DNA from: JAJRAN01 sp963827135
GTDB lineage: Archaea; Thermoplasmatota; Thermoplasmata; Methanomassiliicoccales; UBA472
Length of the DNA: 64,000 nucleotides
Assembly (NCBI GenBank): GCA_963827135.1
Contig: CAWGZX010000006.1
Location: 186,001 to 250,000 of the forward strand
Reading direction: 5' to 3'
Position 1 is the stretch's first letter, and every line of letters starts with the position of its first letter. A program made the translations under genes and the position numbers. The notes beneath the pieces are model-generated. The model made no database searches, had not been told where the DNA came from, and saw nothing but the letters and a program-made list of their open reading frames with translations. Of this stretch, positions 45,001-52,487 are shown piece after piece.

Positions 45001-46455
45001 GGGGTTGACGGCCAGTACCCTCTCGCAGCTCCGGAGCACGTCCTTGTCCCGCCCTAGGTGCTTATAGGCTTCCTTGGCTGCCACCAATGCGCTCTCCCTC
45101 TCGGGCTGGATCTTGATGGCCTTCTCCAGGGGCTTCACCGATTCCTCGTACTCGCCCTTGAGGAAGTGGGCCATGCCCAGGTCGTAGAGCGTGTTAGAGT
45201 CCTCGCTGTGATGCTCGAAGGTCTGGCCAGCGACGGCGATGACCTCGTCGTGACGTCCCAGCTCCTTGAGGACGGTGCGCTTCCTCTCCAAGAGGTCGCG
45301 GTCGTTGGGGTGCTTGGTGAGGCCGTCGTTGATGGCCGAGAGGGCGTCCTCGTAGCGGCCCAGCTTCATGAGGGCTCCGATCATGATGGTCTCGGTGAGA
45401 AGGTCGTCCTTCTTCAGAGCGAGTATCCTGGCGGAGTTGACCACCACCTCGCTGTGGCGGTCCAAAGAGCGGAGAACGTTGTTCTTGCCCTCCAGCGCCT
45501 CCAGGAAATCCGGGTCCAGCTCCAGGGAACGGTCGTAGGACTTGAGGGCCTCGTCATAGCGATTGAGCGATTCGAGCAGCGACGCGACCTCCATCCAAGT
45601 GTGCTTGTCCGCCGGGTTGGAGCGCAACGCCTCCCTGTAATGCTGGATCGACCCCTGGAAATCCTTTTTCTCCCTCATGATCCTGGCCCGGTTCAGGTTG
45701 GCCTGGAAGTTGCGCGGGTCTGCCTGTATCACCTGGCCGTAAACGATCGAGGCCTCGTCATAACGACTGGAAAGCATGAGCGCCTTGCCCTTGCCCAAGA
45801 GCGCCTGAACGTCCTTAGGGTCGGACGAGAGCGCCTCGTCGTAGAATTTGATCGACTCCTCGTAACGGCTGCTGGCCAAGTAGGCGTCCGCCTTCCGGCG
45901 CATCCAGGTCGGCCTGTCCTTAGTCTTGACGGCCAGAGTCTCGTAGATGCTCGCGTCCAATGGGTCGAGCTCCTGGACCTTCTTGAAGCTCTCGACCGCC
46001 TCCGATGGGCGGTTCGCACGGTCCAGGGTCCAGGCCTTCTCCAGCCAGAGGTTCTTGTCTGAGGGGGAGTGCGCGATCGCCCAGTCCAAGGCGGTCAGGG
46101 CCTCCTCGGTCCTACCTGCCCCAGTATTGGCCCGAGCCTTGGCGATCACCGCGGGCGCGCTTTCGGGGAAGTGCATAAGCGCCTTGTCCGCGGCCCGGTT
46201 GGCGTCCTCTGTCCGACCTATGCGCATGTAGAGCTCGGATAGCTTGGCGTAGGAGTCGGAGAATTCTCGTTTACGGGTGATGGTGGGCGAAGCGCTTCCT
46301 TCGTTGAGGGCTTCCTCCGCCCTTTTCAGGTTGTCATACTGGACTAAGGCCTCAGGCCCCTCCATGAGCTTCTGAGCCTTCTTGATAGCCTTAATCTCCC
46401 TATCTGTAAGTGAGTCTAGGAATCCCACGCGCGCACCCCATTCCTGCGGGGGCAT
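42088..46455 (-). CDS. Giant TPR-repeat protein with C-terminal zinc-ribbon segment
   Basis: A 1455-residue protein of about 30 tandem 34-residue tetratricopeptide repeats (for example LDRFDEAIRSFDRALELEPG and LGRYEEAILAFDDALAISGK), spanning residues about 40-1130. A helical region (AFRECGIPYSDLDAVFAYLE and LADVKGYLPGIDVAGAKKVL) follows, then a charged low-complexity linker, a double zinc-binding segment with Cys pairs (CLFHGG, CPDCGSVLCKECTSSGACPRC) and an acidic E/P-rich tail. TPR superhelices act as scaffolds; no catalytic domain is seen. The start has a TATA (TTTATATT, about 46490) on the minus strand. Soluble, no signal peptide. Confidence 0.85.
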   Translation of the reverse strand: MPPQEWGARVGFLDSLTDREIKAIKKAQKLMEGPEALVQYDNLKRAEEALNEGSASPTITRKREFSDSYAKLSELYMRIGRTEDANRAADKALMHFPESAPAVIAKARANTGAGRTEEALTALDWAIAHSPSDKNLWLEKAWTLDRANRPSEAVESFKKVQELDPLDASIYETLAVKTKDRPTWMRRKADAYLASSRYEESIKFYDEALSSDPKDVQALLGKGKALMLSSRYDEASIVYGQVIQADPRNFQANLNRARIMREKKDFQGSIQHYREALRSNPADKHTWMEVASLLESLNRYDEALKSYDRSLELDPDFLEALEGKNNVLRSLDRHSEVVVNSARILALKKDDLLTETIMIGALMKLGRYEDALSAINDGLTKHPNDRDLLERKRTVLKELGRHDEVIAVAGQTFEHHSEDSNTLYDLGMAHFLKGEYEESVKPLEKAIKIQPERESALVAAKEAYKHLGRDKDVLRSCERVLAVNPNNKEALEDKAIALDRLGRKDEAIDVYSSILAKWPEDQEVMADLSIALYSKDRYQEALEIATKGAERYPLNVIFLRVKGDSLFALGRPDEAVEAFVYATQLSPGDKRLLYSKGLALEGAHRYEEAVATYDQALQSDANDPNLLTSKGVALEFLDRCDEALKCYDVALTVDAKNHFLLVRKGRALSKLGRYEEAILAFDDALAISGKDVEVLEAKKDCLKQLGRYEEIVKVSDKIVKLDPKNVKAWVDRGLAEQKLDRFDEAIRSFDRALELEPGSINLLELKKVALFHKGTPEEIVKICDDIIMVDPNNRAARADKALALDKLGRTEEAVREYDAALRLDDGDKVIWNKKGLALVTLGRHAEAVQAFDAAFNLDPNDSRTLDNAGRAYLLQHNYPSALEIFERCIAMNPEVAQYHSDKGRALASLERYDEAISSFDKALSLDHRDGQIWKYKGLAMLKLGQFAQSVQCFDRALEAGLEEPAVYSSKGRALEELQRPQDALQCYRKALAIDDQDGGIWARLGSMHAKLGDYEEAAEAIERSLRIDPNNKKGWIARASVMEKLGRDDEALKSYDTAIGLDPNDPFSWNGKGMVLLRIGSSDQATRAFEKALELNPDMESAKEGLRIAGEHRQKEQVEKYAEKVLEVEFRRGGEISKEDAFRECGIPYSDLDAVFAYLEESVPVSVGALSPEELKEYESASRTVLLEAYSNPFVAQHGLNLADVKGYLPGIDVAGAKKVLSYIESVNKMQFAADKPDGETEKLLRQVMGLPEDQRSVIGIMHNMQVGIYTARRLMAYSDTFRGRRGYRAPKVRVRELHEEPVEAVDVSGQDLVERATAKAEEEMEQEAPAPKRKSAYDEPDVYNKSYKEEKRATERKAQESDLKGRRCLFHGGIAVMKCPDCGSVLCKECTSSGACPRCKADLGTGPAKKKSQPKAKEASEEKEEAEPAADEPQEEEKEEEQAPEPQPRDWSRL

Positions 46456-46633
46456 TGGCTTTCACTGCTAAAAAATCTTTTCACCTGGGAATATAAACAT
46501 ACAAGCTGTCGGCCTAATATCCAGCTCAGTAATTTCACATTTGTCTGACGAGAAGGAGCTTGTATCCAGCGAAGTTCCTAGACTAATCTGGTCATGATAT
46601 TTCCATTGGAAATGGTTTTCTAGGAAAGGTATA

Positions 46634-46652
46634 AATATTGTACGACAATATT
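46634..46652 (+). promoter_or_regulatory. 19-bp perfect dyad at the promoter of the 46753 gene
   Basis: AATATTGT-ACG-ACAATATT is a perfect inverted repeat overlapping a TATA box (TATAAATA, 46630-46637). Its core TTGT-ACG-ACAA differs at one position from the core of the sulfur-operon dyad at 56913-56925. The repeat TTGTCTGAC occurs on either side (46541-46549 and 46660-46668). Confidence 0.6.
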
Positions 46653-46752
46653 ACCTTAATTGTCTGACATAGGTCGGACGTGACATAACAAACGCCTTAG
46701 GGATGGGATGCAGCAAACCTATTACGCAAACTGCTTGGGATGGGATGCAGCG

Positions 46753-46995
46753 ATGAGGACGAAACTAGAAGACGTCTACGTTGAGGGGCTAGAATTCGAA
46801 CCAGACGTGATCGCCTGGATGAAGACACACAGTGTCCATGAGATCAAGGCTCTGGCGGAAGAGGTGGAGGATCATGGGGAGGATGCCGGCGAGCTCAAGG
46901 AGTTCTACAAGGAGCTCAGGACCATAGAGAAGGACTGGCACAAACACGCTTCCCAAGGGCACTACCACCCAGATGGCCAGCACTCGATAATGTAA
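46753..46995 (+). CDS. Small acidic protein of unknown function
   Basis: From the ATG at 46753 the product has 80 residues (or 95 from 46708), beginning MRTKLEDVYVEGLEFEPDVI and ending HASQGHYHPDGQHSIM. It is rich in acidic residues and in helices (IKALAEEVEDHGEDAGELKE), with a His-rich C-terminus (HKH, HYH, QH) that could bind metal. No family is recognised. The sequence GGGATGGGATGCAGC occurs twice, at each of the two possible starts, 38 bases apart. It has its own dyad-containing promoter and a terminator hairpin, so it is a single-gene unit, likely regulated. Confidence 0.65.
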   Translation: MRTKLEDVYVEGLEFEPDVIAWMKTHSVHEIKALAEEVEDHGEDAGELKEFYKELRTIEKDWHKHASQGHYHPDGQHSIM

Positions 46996-47005
46996 TCACG
47001 ATGAC

Positions 47006-47037
47006 AGAGGAGGGCTTGCCACCTCATGCCCTCCTCT
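47006..47037 (+). terminator. Hairpin after the 46753 gene
   Basis: A perfect 10-bp stem (AGAGGAGGGC with GCCCTCCTCT) with a 12-base loop, 10 bases after the stop codon, followed shortly by CCATTTTTCG. Confidence 0.6.
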
Positions 47038-47212
47038 CCGAACCATTTTTCGATAGATGAGGGCCACTGCCAAATCGCTTCGTGTTTTTTCGTCCATTAA
47101 TGCGGCTTAATCCCACAAAAAAAGATTATAGGTAGTTCGTTTTACCTTCTCCATCCCATTCAGGGGTCGATTCGGACCTATCTCGACGTCGCCCTGATCG
47201 CCACGGAAATCA

Positions 47213-49213
47213 ATGGATCACAGGGGGAAGCTCATGGACGATAAGACGATCACATCGGTGATGGAAGAGGACAGGAAGTTCGAGCCTAGCAGGGAGTTCA
47301 GGGAGAGGGCAAGGCTCAAGAGCTACGAAGAATACGAGCGGATGTACAACGAGTCCATCGCTGACCCCGTCAAGTTCTGGGAAAAGATCGCCAAACAAGA
47401 GATACACTGGTTCTCTCCTTGGAAGAACGCATTCTCCTGGGACAAGGATAAGGTCCTGATCAAATGGTTCGAGGGCGGGAAGCTGAACGCTTCTTACAAC
47501 TGCCTCGACCGTCATGTGCTGGGGGAGAGGAAGAACAAGGCGGCGATCATTTGGCAGGGGGAACCGGAAGAGGACGTGCGCATGCTGACCTTCCAGATGC
47601 TCCATCGCGAGGTCTGCAGGTTCGCCAACGTGCTGAAGAAGATAGGCGTTCGGAAGGGAGACCGCGTCACGATCTATCTTCCGATGATACCCGAGCTGGC
47701 CATCTCCATGCTCGCCTGCGCCCGAATCGGGGCGATCCACAACGTGGTCTTCGGCGGTTTCAGCTCCGAGTCCCTAAGGGACCGCATCAACGACTCCGGC
47801 TGCAAGGTCCTGGTCACCGCTGATGGCTCCTTCCGCTCAGGGAAGCAGGTCATGCTCAAGCACAACGCCGATATCGCCCTGGACAAGGGCACGACGGTGG
47901 AGAAGGTCATCGTGGTCAAGCGCACTGGCGCGGAGGTGCCGATGCGGGCCGGGCGCGACCTGTGGTACCATGATGAGATGAAGCAGGCGTCCGACGTCTG
48001 CGAGGCGGAGCCAATGGACGCCGAGGACCCATTGTTCATCCTGTACACATCTGGGTCGACGGGGAAGCCCAAGGGAGTGCTCCATACCACCGGCGGTTAC
48101 ATGGTCTTCACCACGACCACTTTCAAGTACATCTTCGACTACCGAGATGAGGACACCTACTGGTGCACCGCGGACATCGGCTGGATCACCGGGCATTCGT
48201 ACATCCTATATGGGCCCTTGTCGGCTGGCGCCACCTCGATAATGTTCGAGGGGGTGCCGACCTACCCTCAGGTGGACCGGTTCTGGCAGATCGTCGAGAA
48301 GTACAAGGTGAACATCTTCTACACCGCCCCGACCGCCATCCGCTCGCTGATGCGCGAGGGCGAGAAGTGGCCCGCGTCCAGGGACCTGAGCTCGTTGAGG
48401 CTGCTGGGGACCGTGGGCGAGCCCATCAACCCCGAGGCCTGGATCTGGTACCACGCGAACGTCGGCAGGGGAAGATGCCCCATCGTGGACACCTGGTGGC
48501 AGACCGAGACCGGGGGCATCCTGATCACGCCCTTGCCTGGGGCGATCACCACGAAACCAGGGTCGGCAACCAAGCCGTTCTTCGGCATCGAGCCAGCCAT
48601 CTTCAAGGAGGACGGCAAGGAGGCGGGGCCCAACGAGGGCGGCTACCTGGTGATCAAGAAGCCTTGGCCAGGTATTATGCGCACCGTCTACGGCCAGCAC
48701 CAGCGCTTCATCGAGACCTATTGGACTAGGTGGCACGGCATCTACTTCACTGGGGACGGCGCGCGCAAGGACCCAGAGGGCTACATATGGATCATGGGGA
48801 GGGTGGACGATGTCATCAAGGTCTCAGGGCACCGCATCGGCGCCGCCGAGGTCGAGTCTGCCTTGGTCTCCCATCCCAAGGTCGCGGAGGCGGCAGTGGT
48901 GCCAATACCCCACGAGATAAAGGGCGAGGCCATCTATGCCTATGTGACCCTCAAGTCCGGGGTGGAGGGCAGCGATGAGCTCAAGAAGGAGCTGGTCCAG
49001 CACGTGCGGAAGGTCGTGGGGCCCATCGCCACCCCCGAGATCATCCAGTTCGCGGACGGCATGCCCAAGACCCGGAGCGGGAAGATCATGAGGCGGATCC
49101 TGAGGAAGGTCGCTACCGGAGAGACGGAGAGCATCGGGGACACCAGCACCCTGGCCGACCCGACGGTCGTGGACCGCCTGATCGAGGGCAGGATCTCGCC
49201 CGAGAAGAAGTGA
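47213..49213 (+). CDS. acs: Acetyl-CoA synthetase (AMP-forming)
   Basis: Activates acetate with ATP to acetyl-CoA and AMP. The 666-residue protein has the Acs order: NKAAIIWQGEPEEDVRMLTF, VTIYLPMIPELAISMLACAR, the P-loop YTSGSTGKPKGVLHTTGGY, DTYWCTADIGWITGHSYIL, DTWWQTETGGILITPLPG and GRVDDVIKVSGHRIGAAEVE. The regulated lysine is in PKTRSGKIMRRILRK, about K624, the site acetylated in Pat/Sir2 control of Acs. ATG at 47213 or 47234 could start it. Its stop is 2 bases from the end of the convergent CoA-transferase/GNAT gene. It works towards acetate assimilation, opposite to the ADP-forming ligase. Confidence 0.95.
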   Translation: MDHRGKLMDDKTITSVMEEDRKFEPSREFRERARLKSYEEYERMYNESIADPVKFWEKIAKQEIHWFSPWKNAFSWDKDKVLIKWFEGGKLNASYNCLDRHVLGERKNKAAIIWQGEPEEDVRMLTFQMLHREVCRFANVLKKIGVRKGDRVTIYLPMIPELAISMLACARIGAIHNVVFGGFSSESLRDRINDSGCKVLVTADGSFRSGKQVMLKHNADIALDKGTTVEKVIVVKRTGAEVPMRAGRDLWYHDEMKQASDVCEAEPMDAEDPLFILYTSGSTGKPKGVLHTTGGYMVFTTTTFKYIFDYRDEDTYWCTADIGWITGHSYILYGPLSAGATSIMFEGVPTYPQVDRFWQIVEKYKVNIFYTAPTAIRSLMREGEKWPASRDLSSLRLLGTVGEPINPEAWIWYHANVGRGRCPIVDTWWQTETGGILITPLPGAITTKPGSATKPFFGIEPAIFKEDGKEAGPNEGGYLVIKKPWPGIMRTVYGQHQRFIETYWTRWHGIYFTGDGARKDPEGYIWIMGRVDDVIKVSGHRIGAAEVESALVSHPKVAEAAVVPIPHEIKGEAIYAYVTLKSGVEGSDELKKELVQHVRKVVGPIATPEIIQFADGMPKTRSGKIMRRILRKVATGETESIGDTSTLADPTVVDRLIEGRISPEKK

Positions 49214-49215
49214 GC

Positions 49216-51066
49216 TCAGAGGAACGCGCGCACCTGGATGACGTCGTCCACCATCTTCGACTCCACCTTCAGCCCGGAGAAGTGGAAGATGTTGATCATG
49301 CGGATGTTGGTGGCCAATATCTCCGCGGTGAAGCCCTTGAGGTTGAGATCCCGTCCGTACTCCATCAGGGTGCGGAACATCTCCGTCCCCAGGCCGTAGT
49401 TCTGGAACTCGTCCACTACCGTCAGGGCGACCTCGGCCCATCCCGTTCCCGGGTCCACGTCGTAGGTCCCGATCCCTACGATCTCGGGGCCTTCCTCCTT
49501 GCGGAGGAGCGCCATCACGGCCATACGTCCGCCGTAGTCCACGCTCAGCAGGTTGCGGATCTCCCGTGGCATCATCTTCTCGTAGGACATGAAGCGGTCG
49601 TAGACGCTCTTCTCCGACAGCGAGTAATAGAACGCCTTGATCATCTCCTCGTCCGTCGACTTCAGAGGCCGGATGCGCACCGGTGTGCCGTTGATGGTGA
49701 CCGCCCTCTCCAGATGGACTGGGTAGGGCCGGCCGGTGAATGGAGCGGTTGAGAGCTCGCTGCGCACATAGCCCAGCTGCTTCGCCTGCTCCAGCAGGGT
49801 GTAGCGGAACTTGGGGTGGGCGACCTCAATCAGCTCCAGCGACCTCTGCTCGATGCTCTTGCCGCGCAGCTCGGCGATCCCGTACTCCGTTACGACGTAA
49901 TGGACATCGCAGCGGTTGACGGTGACGGCGCTGCCATCCGGCAACGTGGGCACTATGCGGGATATGGTCCCACCGGCCGCCGTGGACGGCAGCGCGATTA
50001 TGGCCTTGCCGCCTTTGGACATGGAGGCACCGCGCATGAAATCGGCCAGGCCGCCGATGCCCGAATAGAACTCATGTTCCAGCTGGTCCGCGCAGACCTG
50101 CCCGGTCATGTCCACGGCCAACGCGGAGTTGATGGCCACCATGCGCTTGTTGGCTCGGATGGTGCAGGGGCTATTGATGTAAGAGGAAGGATAGAACTCG
50201 AAGAACTCGTTCTTGTTGACATAGTCGTAGAGCTTCTTGCTGCCCAGAGAGAACGAGGCCAGAACCTTTCCAGGGTGCGATGACTTCTTCTTGCAGGTCA
50301 CGACCCCTTTTTCGATGAGGTCGATCAGGCCGTCGGAGAACATCTCCGTGTGGACACCGAGGTCCCTCTTATCTCCGAGATAGGCCAGCACCGCATCGGG
50401 GATGGCCCCGTAGCCCACTTGGATGGTGCTTCCGTCATCCACTAGCGCCGCCACGTGCTTGCCGATGGCCTGAACATACTCCAGCTCCTCAGCCGCCTTC
50501 TTCCATTCCAGGAGAGGCTCGTCGAACCACACCAGGGCGTCAATGTCCGTCACATGGAGGTAGGAGTCGCCCGAGGTCATAGGCATCTGCGGGTTCACCT
50601 GGGCGATGACGAAGTCGGCCGCCTTGGCCGCGCTCTTGGTTATGTCCACGCTCACCCCGAGGGAGCAATTGCCGTTGACGTCCGGCGGCGCCACTTGGAT
50701 CAGGGCATAGTCGATGTGTATGAGCCCGTCGTCGAAGAGGCTGGCCATCTCCGAAAGGTGGGTGGGGGTGTACTCTCCTCTGCCCTCCTTCACGGCCAAC
50801 CGCACCTCTGGACCGACGAAAAGGGCGTTGAAGCGGAAGTTGTACTTCATCATGTCCTCGCGCTGGGGCGAGAGGAAAAGCGAAAGAGCCTGGATGATCT
50901 CGTTGTCACCCATCTCGCTCGAAAGCCTGGCCAGCTCTCTTACCAGCTCCTGAGGCTCCCCAGCAGCGGTGCCGATGAACACTGTCTTGCCGCGAGCGAT
51001 CATGCGCACCGCCTCTTCGGCGGTCCTGACCCTCTCTTTGTAAGGTTCCAATGACGCGGGAGCCAT
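49216..51066 (-). CDS. Acetyl-CoA hydrolase/CoA-transferase fused to a C-terminal GNAT acetyltransferase
   Basis: A 616-residue fusion. Residues about 1-435 are a class I CoA transferase of the acetyl-CoA hydrolase/4-hydroxybutyrate CoA-transferase type: GTAAGEPQELVRELARL, the catalytic region IQVGYGAIPDAVLAYLGDK then GVHTEMFSDGLIDLIEKG with its Glu, and GIGGLADFMRGASMSKGGKA, VVTEYGIAELRGKSIEQRSL. Residues about 455-616 are a GNAT domain (VRIRPLKSTDEEMIKAFYYS, EFQNYGLGTEMFRTLMEYG). The GNAT part resembles the Pat-type domain that acetylates Acs in bacteria. It lies tail to tail with acs, so control of acetyl-CoA formation is an attractive reading; the acceptor substrate is not known. Confidence 0.9.
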   Translation of the reverse strand: MAPASLEPYKERVRTAEEAVRMIARGKTVFIGTAAGEPQELVRELARLSSEMGDNEIIQALSLFLSPQREDMMKYNFRFNALFVGPEVRLAVKEGRGEYTPTHLSEMASLFDDGLIHIDYALIQVAPPDVNGNCSLGVSVDITKSAAKAADFVIAQVNPQMPMTSGDSYLHVTDIDALVWFDEPLLEWKKAAEELEYVQAIGKHVAALVDDGSTIQVGYGAIPDAVLAYLGDKRDLGVHTEMFSDGLIDLIEKGVVTCKKKSSHPGKVLASFSLGSKKLYDYVNKNEFFEFYPSSYINSPCTIRANKRMVAINSALAVDMTGQVCADQLEHEFYSGIGGLADFMRGASMSKGGKAIIALPSTAAGGTISRIVPTLPDGSAVTVNRCDVHYVVTEYGIAELRGKSIEQRSLELIEVAHPKFRYTLLEQAKQLGYVRSELSTAPFTGRPYPVHLERAVTINGTPVRIRPLKSTDEEMIKAFYYSLSEKSVYDRFMSYEKMMPREIRNLLSVDYGGRMAVMALLRKEEGPEIVGIGTYDVDPGTGWAEVALTVVDEFQNYGLGTEMFRTLMEYGRDLNLKGFTAEILATNIRMINIFHFSGLKVESKMVDDVIQVRAFL

Positions 51067-51209
51067 CCCTTCACCAATCTTGAGAGGTAATGCAGAAGGG
51101 GGAATTAATCATTGCCGGAGTTTTTCGCACCTATCCGGAGCGAAATCATCTTCGCCTCCGGAGCCCAGACAAATGATTTTAATAGAAAACGCAGATTAGG
51201 TGGCCCGCT

Positions 51210-51281
51210 GCAGGTGTAATCTAGCGGTTAGGATTTTAGCCTTCCAAGCTAAACACCCGGGTTCGAATCCCGGCACCTGCA
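51210..51281 (+). tRNA. tRNA-Gly (anticodon TCC)
   Basis: A 72-base cloverleaf. The acceptor stem is GCAGGTG with CACCTGC and discriminator A at 51281. The anticodon arm is TTAGC-CTTCCAA-GCTAA, with TCC at positions 34-36. The T arm is CCGGG-TTCGAAT-CCCGG. CCA is not encoded and there is no intron. The tRNA stands alone, with an AT-rich promoter region (TTTTAATAGAAAA) upstream. Confidence 0.93.
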
Positions 51282-51312
51282 CTCTTTGCTTTTTCATTTC
51301 CCTCAGCACGCC

Positions 51313-52026
51313 TCACTTGCTCTTGCTTTCATTGGTCGAAACTATGCTCAGGCTGACGATCTTTGCGATCAATACTGCGAGGTATAACGAGCCTGTGATC
51401 GCCTCCAAAATGGCGAACGACCTAGCCTGGTCGGTAATAGGCACTATGTCGCCGTAGCCCAGGGTCGCCAGCGTAACGAAGCTGAAGTAGACGAAGTCCG
51501 AGAAATTAAACAACAGGCTGGGGTCCACATTATAATAGAATGATGATGGCGTGATGAGATAGGTCAGGTAATACAACGTTGCGAAGCTCAATCCTATCAG
51601 AAGATAGACGGAGATCGCTCCCCAAATGATGTGCCGGGGGATCGGGGTCTTGGCTCTAACGACCTCAAGGAAGATGGAGAACGTGACCAAGAACATGACC
51701 ATCAAGGAAAGGAAGCTGGAGATTTCCCGCAGCAGATCGGAATCGATGAAGAAACTGGTCCAAGCGGCTATCAAAGCTGGAACGATCAGTATCAACGCCA
51801 ATATGGAATACTTGCTTCTTCCAGTGATGGTGAAAACGGCCGATATCAAAACGGAAGATAGAAGCAAAGAGAGCACGAACAGACCAAGGTTGCCATTCAC
51901 AAAGTAGGGAAAGATGGCGATGATGATTATTATCCAGAAAGTGAGGATGAGATACCTTCCACTTGGATCGTCGGTGGAGAATCTAGCATATCGACTCAAT
52001 CGCCTTAGGCTTGAGCTATCAACCAT
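51313..52026 (-). CDS. Two-pore-helix-type potassium channel (Ion_trans_2)
   Basis: A 237-residue membrane protein with about six hydrophobic segments and a P-loop VYFSFVTLATLGYGDIVPIT whose TLGYGD is the K+ selectivity filter. The last helix (AILEAITGSLYLAVLIAKIV) is the pore-lining inner helix. There is no arginine-rich S4 helix and no RCK domain, so gating is unclear. The N-terminal four helices may form a voltage-insensitive bundle. The final residues are short and basic. A single-gene unit following the tRNA on the opposite strand. Confidence 0.88.
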   Translation of the reverse strand: MVDSSSLRRLSRYARFSTDDPSGRYLILTFWIIIIIAIFPYFVNGNLGLFVLSLLLSSVLISAVFTITGRSKYSILALILIVPALIAAWTSFFIDSDLLREISSFLSLMVMFLVTFSIFLEVVRAKTPIPRHIIWGAISVYLLIGLSFATLYYLTYLITPSSFYYNVDPSLLFNFSDFVYFSFVTLATLGYGDIVPITDQARSFAILEAITGSLYLAVLIAKIVSLSIVSTNESKSK

Positions 52027-52165
52027 GAGTGCTCCTTGTTGGATGAAGGAATGGAATCGAATCCAATTCCTGATTTAAATCACCATCTATTGAGATAGCC
52101 GCCTTCTCTTTCGAATGGGTCCCGTTTCGGGATTGGGGGATCTCTCTGATCGATCGACCTTTTTT

Positions 52166-52202
52166 AAAAAAAAGGGACTGGAAAGGGAGGAGAGCCCTTT
52201 CC
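52166..52202 (-). terminator. Intrinsic-type terminator of the 54-residue gene
   Basis: On the minus strand GGAAAGGG, a 7-base loop and CCCTTTCC form a perfect 8-bp stem beginning at the stop codon of the small gene, followed 5 bases later by a run of eight T. This is the best terminator-like structure in the window. Confidence 0.65.
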
Positions 52203-52366
52203 TAGAACCACTTGTTGATATGGGAAAAGTTGGTGATGGGAGTGGGGCCACTCCCGTTCTCACCATGGGATGGTCGAGCGTCGTCGATGATATCCACGCA
52301 GACGCCATACAGCCGGTAGACGTCCTCCCAACCGTTGTCCTCCGCTTCGGATTCCATGACGCTCAC
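52202..52366 (-). CDS. 54-residue acidic protein of unknown function (leaderless)
   Basis: A GTG at 52366 opens a 54-codon frame starting VSVMESEAEDNGWEDVYRLY and ending ITNFSHINKWF. An ATTTAAAT box at about 52388-52395 is centred 26 bases upstream of the GTG, exactly the archaeal spacing for a leaderless transcript, and a hairpin with a T8 tract follows directly after the stop. Promoter, start, frame and terminator agree, so this is probably a real gene although too short for most gene finders. It is acidic (D/E-rich) in its first half. No homologue is recognised. It sits downstream of arcS on the same strand, with an independent promoter. Confidence 0.6.
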   Translation of the reverse strand: MSVMESEAEDNGWEDVYRLYGVCVDIIDDARPSHGENGSGPTPITNFSHINKWF

Positions 52367-52387
52367 GGAATCTAGATTGCCCAGGCC

Positions 52388-52395
52388 ATTTAAAT
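52388..52395 (-). promoter_or_regulatory. TATA box of the 54-residue gene
   Basis: The palindromic ATTTAAAT stands out in GC-rich surroundings, 26 bases before the GTG at 52366. Confidence 0.55.
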
Positions 52396-52487
52396 GCGCG
52401 AGCGCAAGAGGGGACCGAAAGTACTCGGAGCCGATTCCTATCTGGAAGAAGATTCATGAACCGTAAGCACTGAAAATGCCTTGTCCT

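Noticed and set aside
42088..46455. Plus-strand frames opposite the TPR gene
   Set aside because: They repeat with the TPR period and are mirror images of the TPR coding sequence.
52035..52070. GTTGGAT and ATCCAA upstream of the K+ channel gene, resembling the corrinoid operator
   Set aside because: The half-sites are 16 bases apart instead of 5 and the gene is unrelated; spacing does not match the two good copies.
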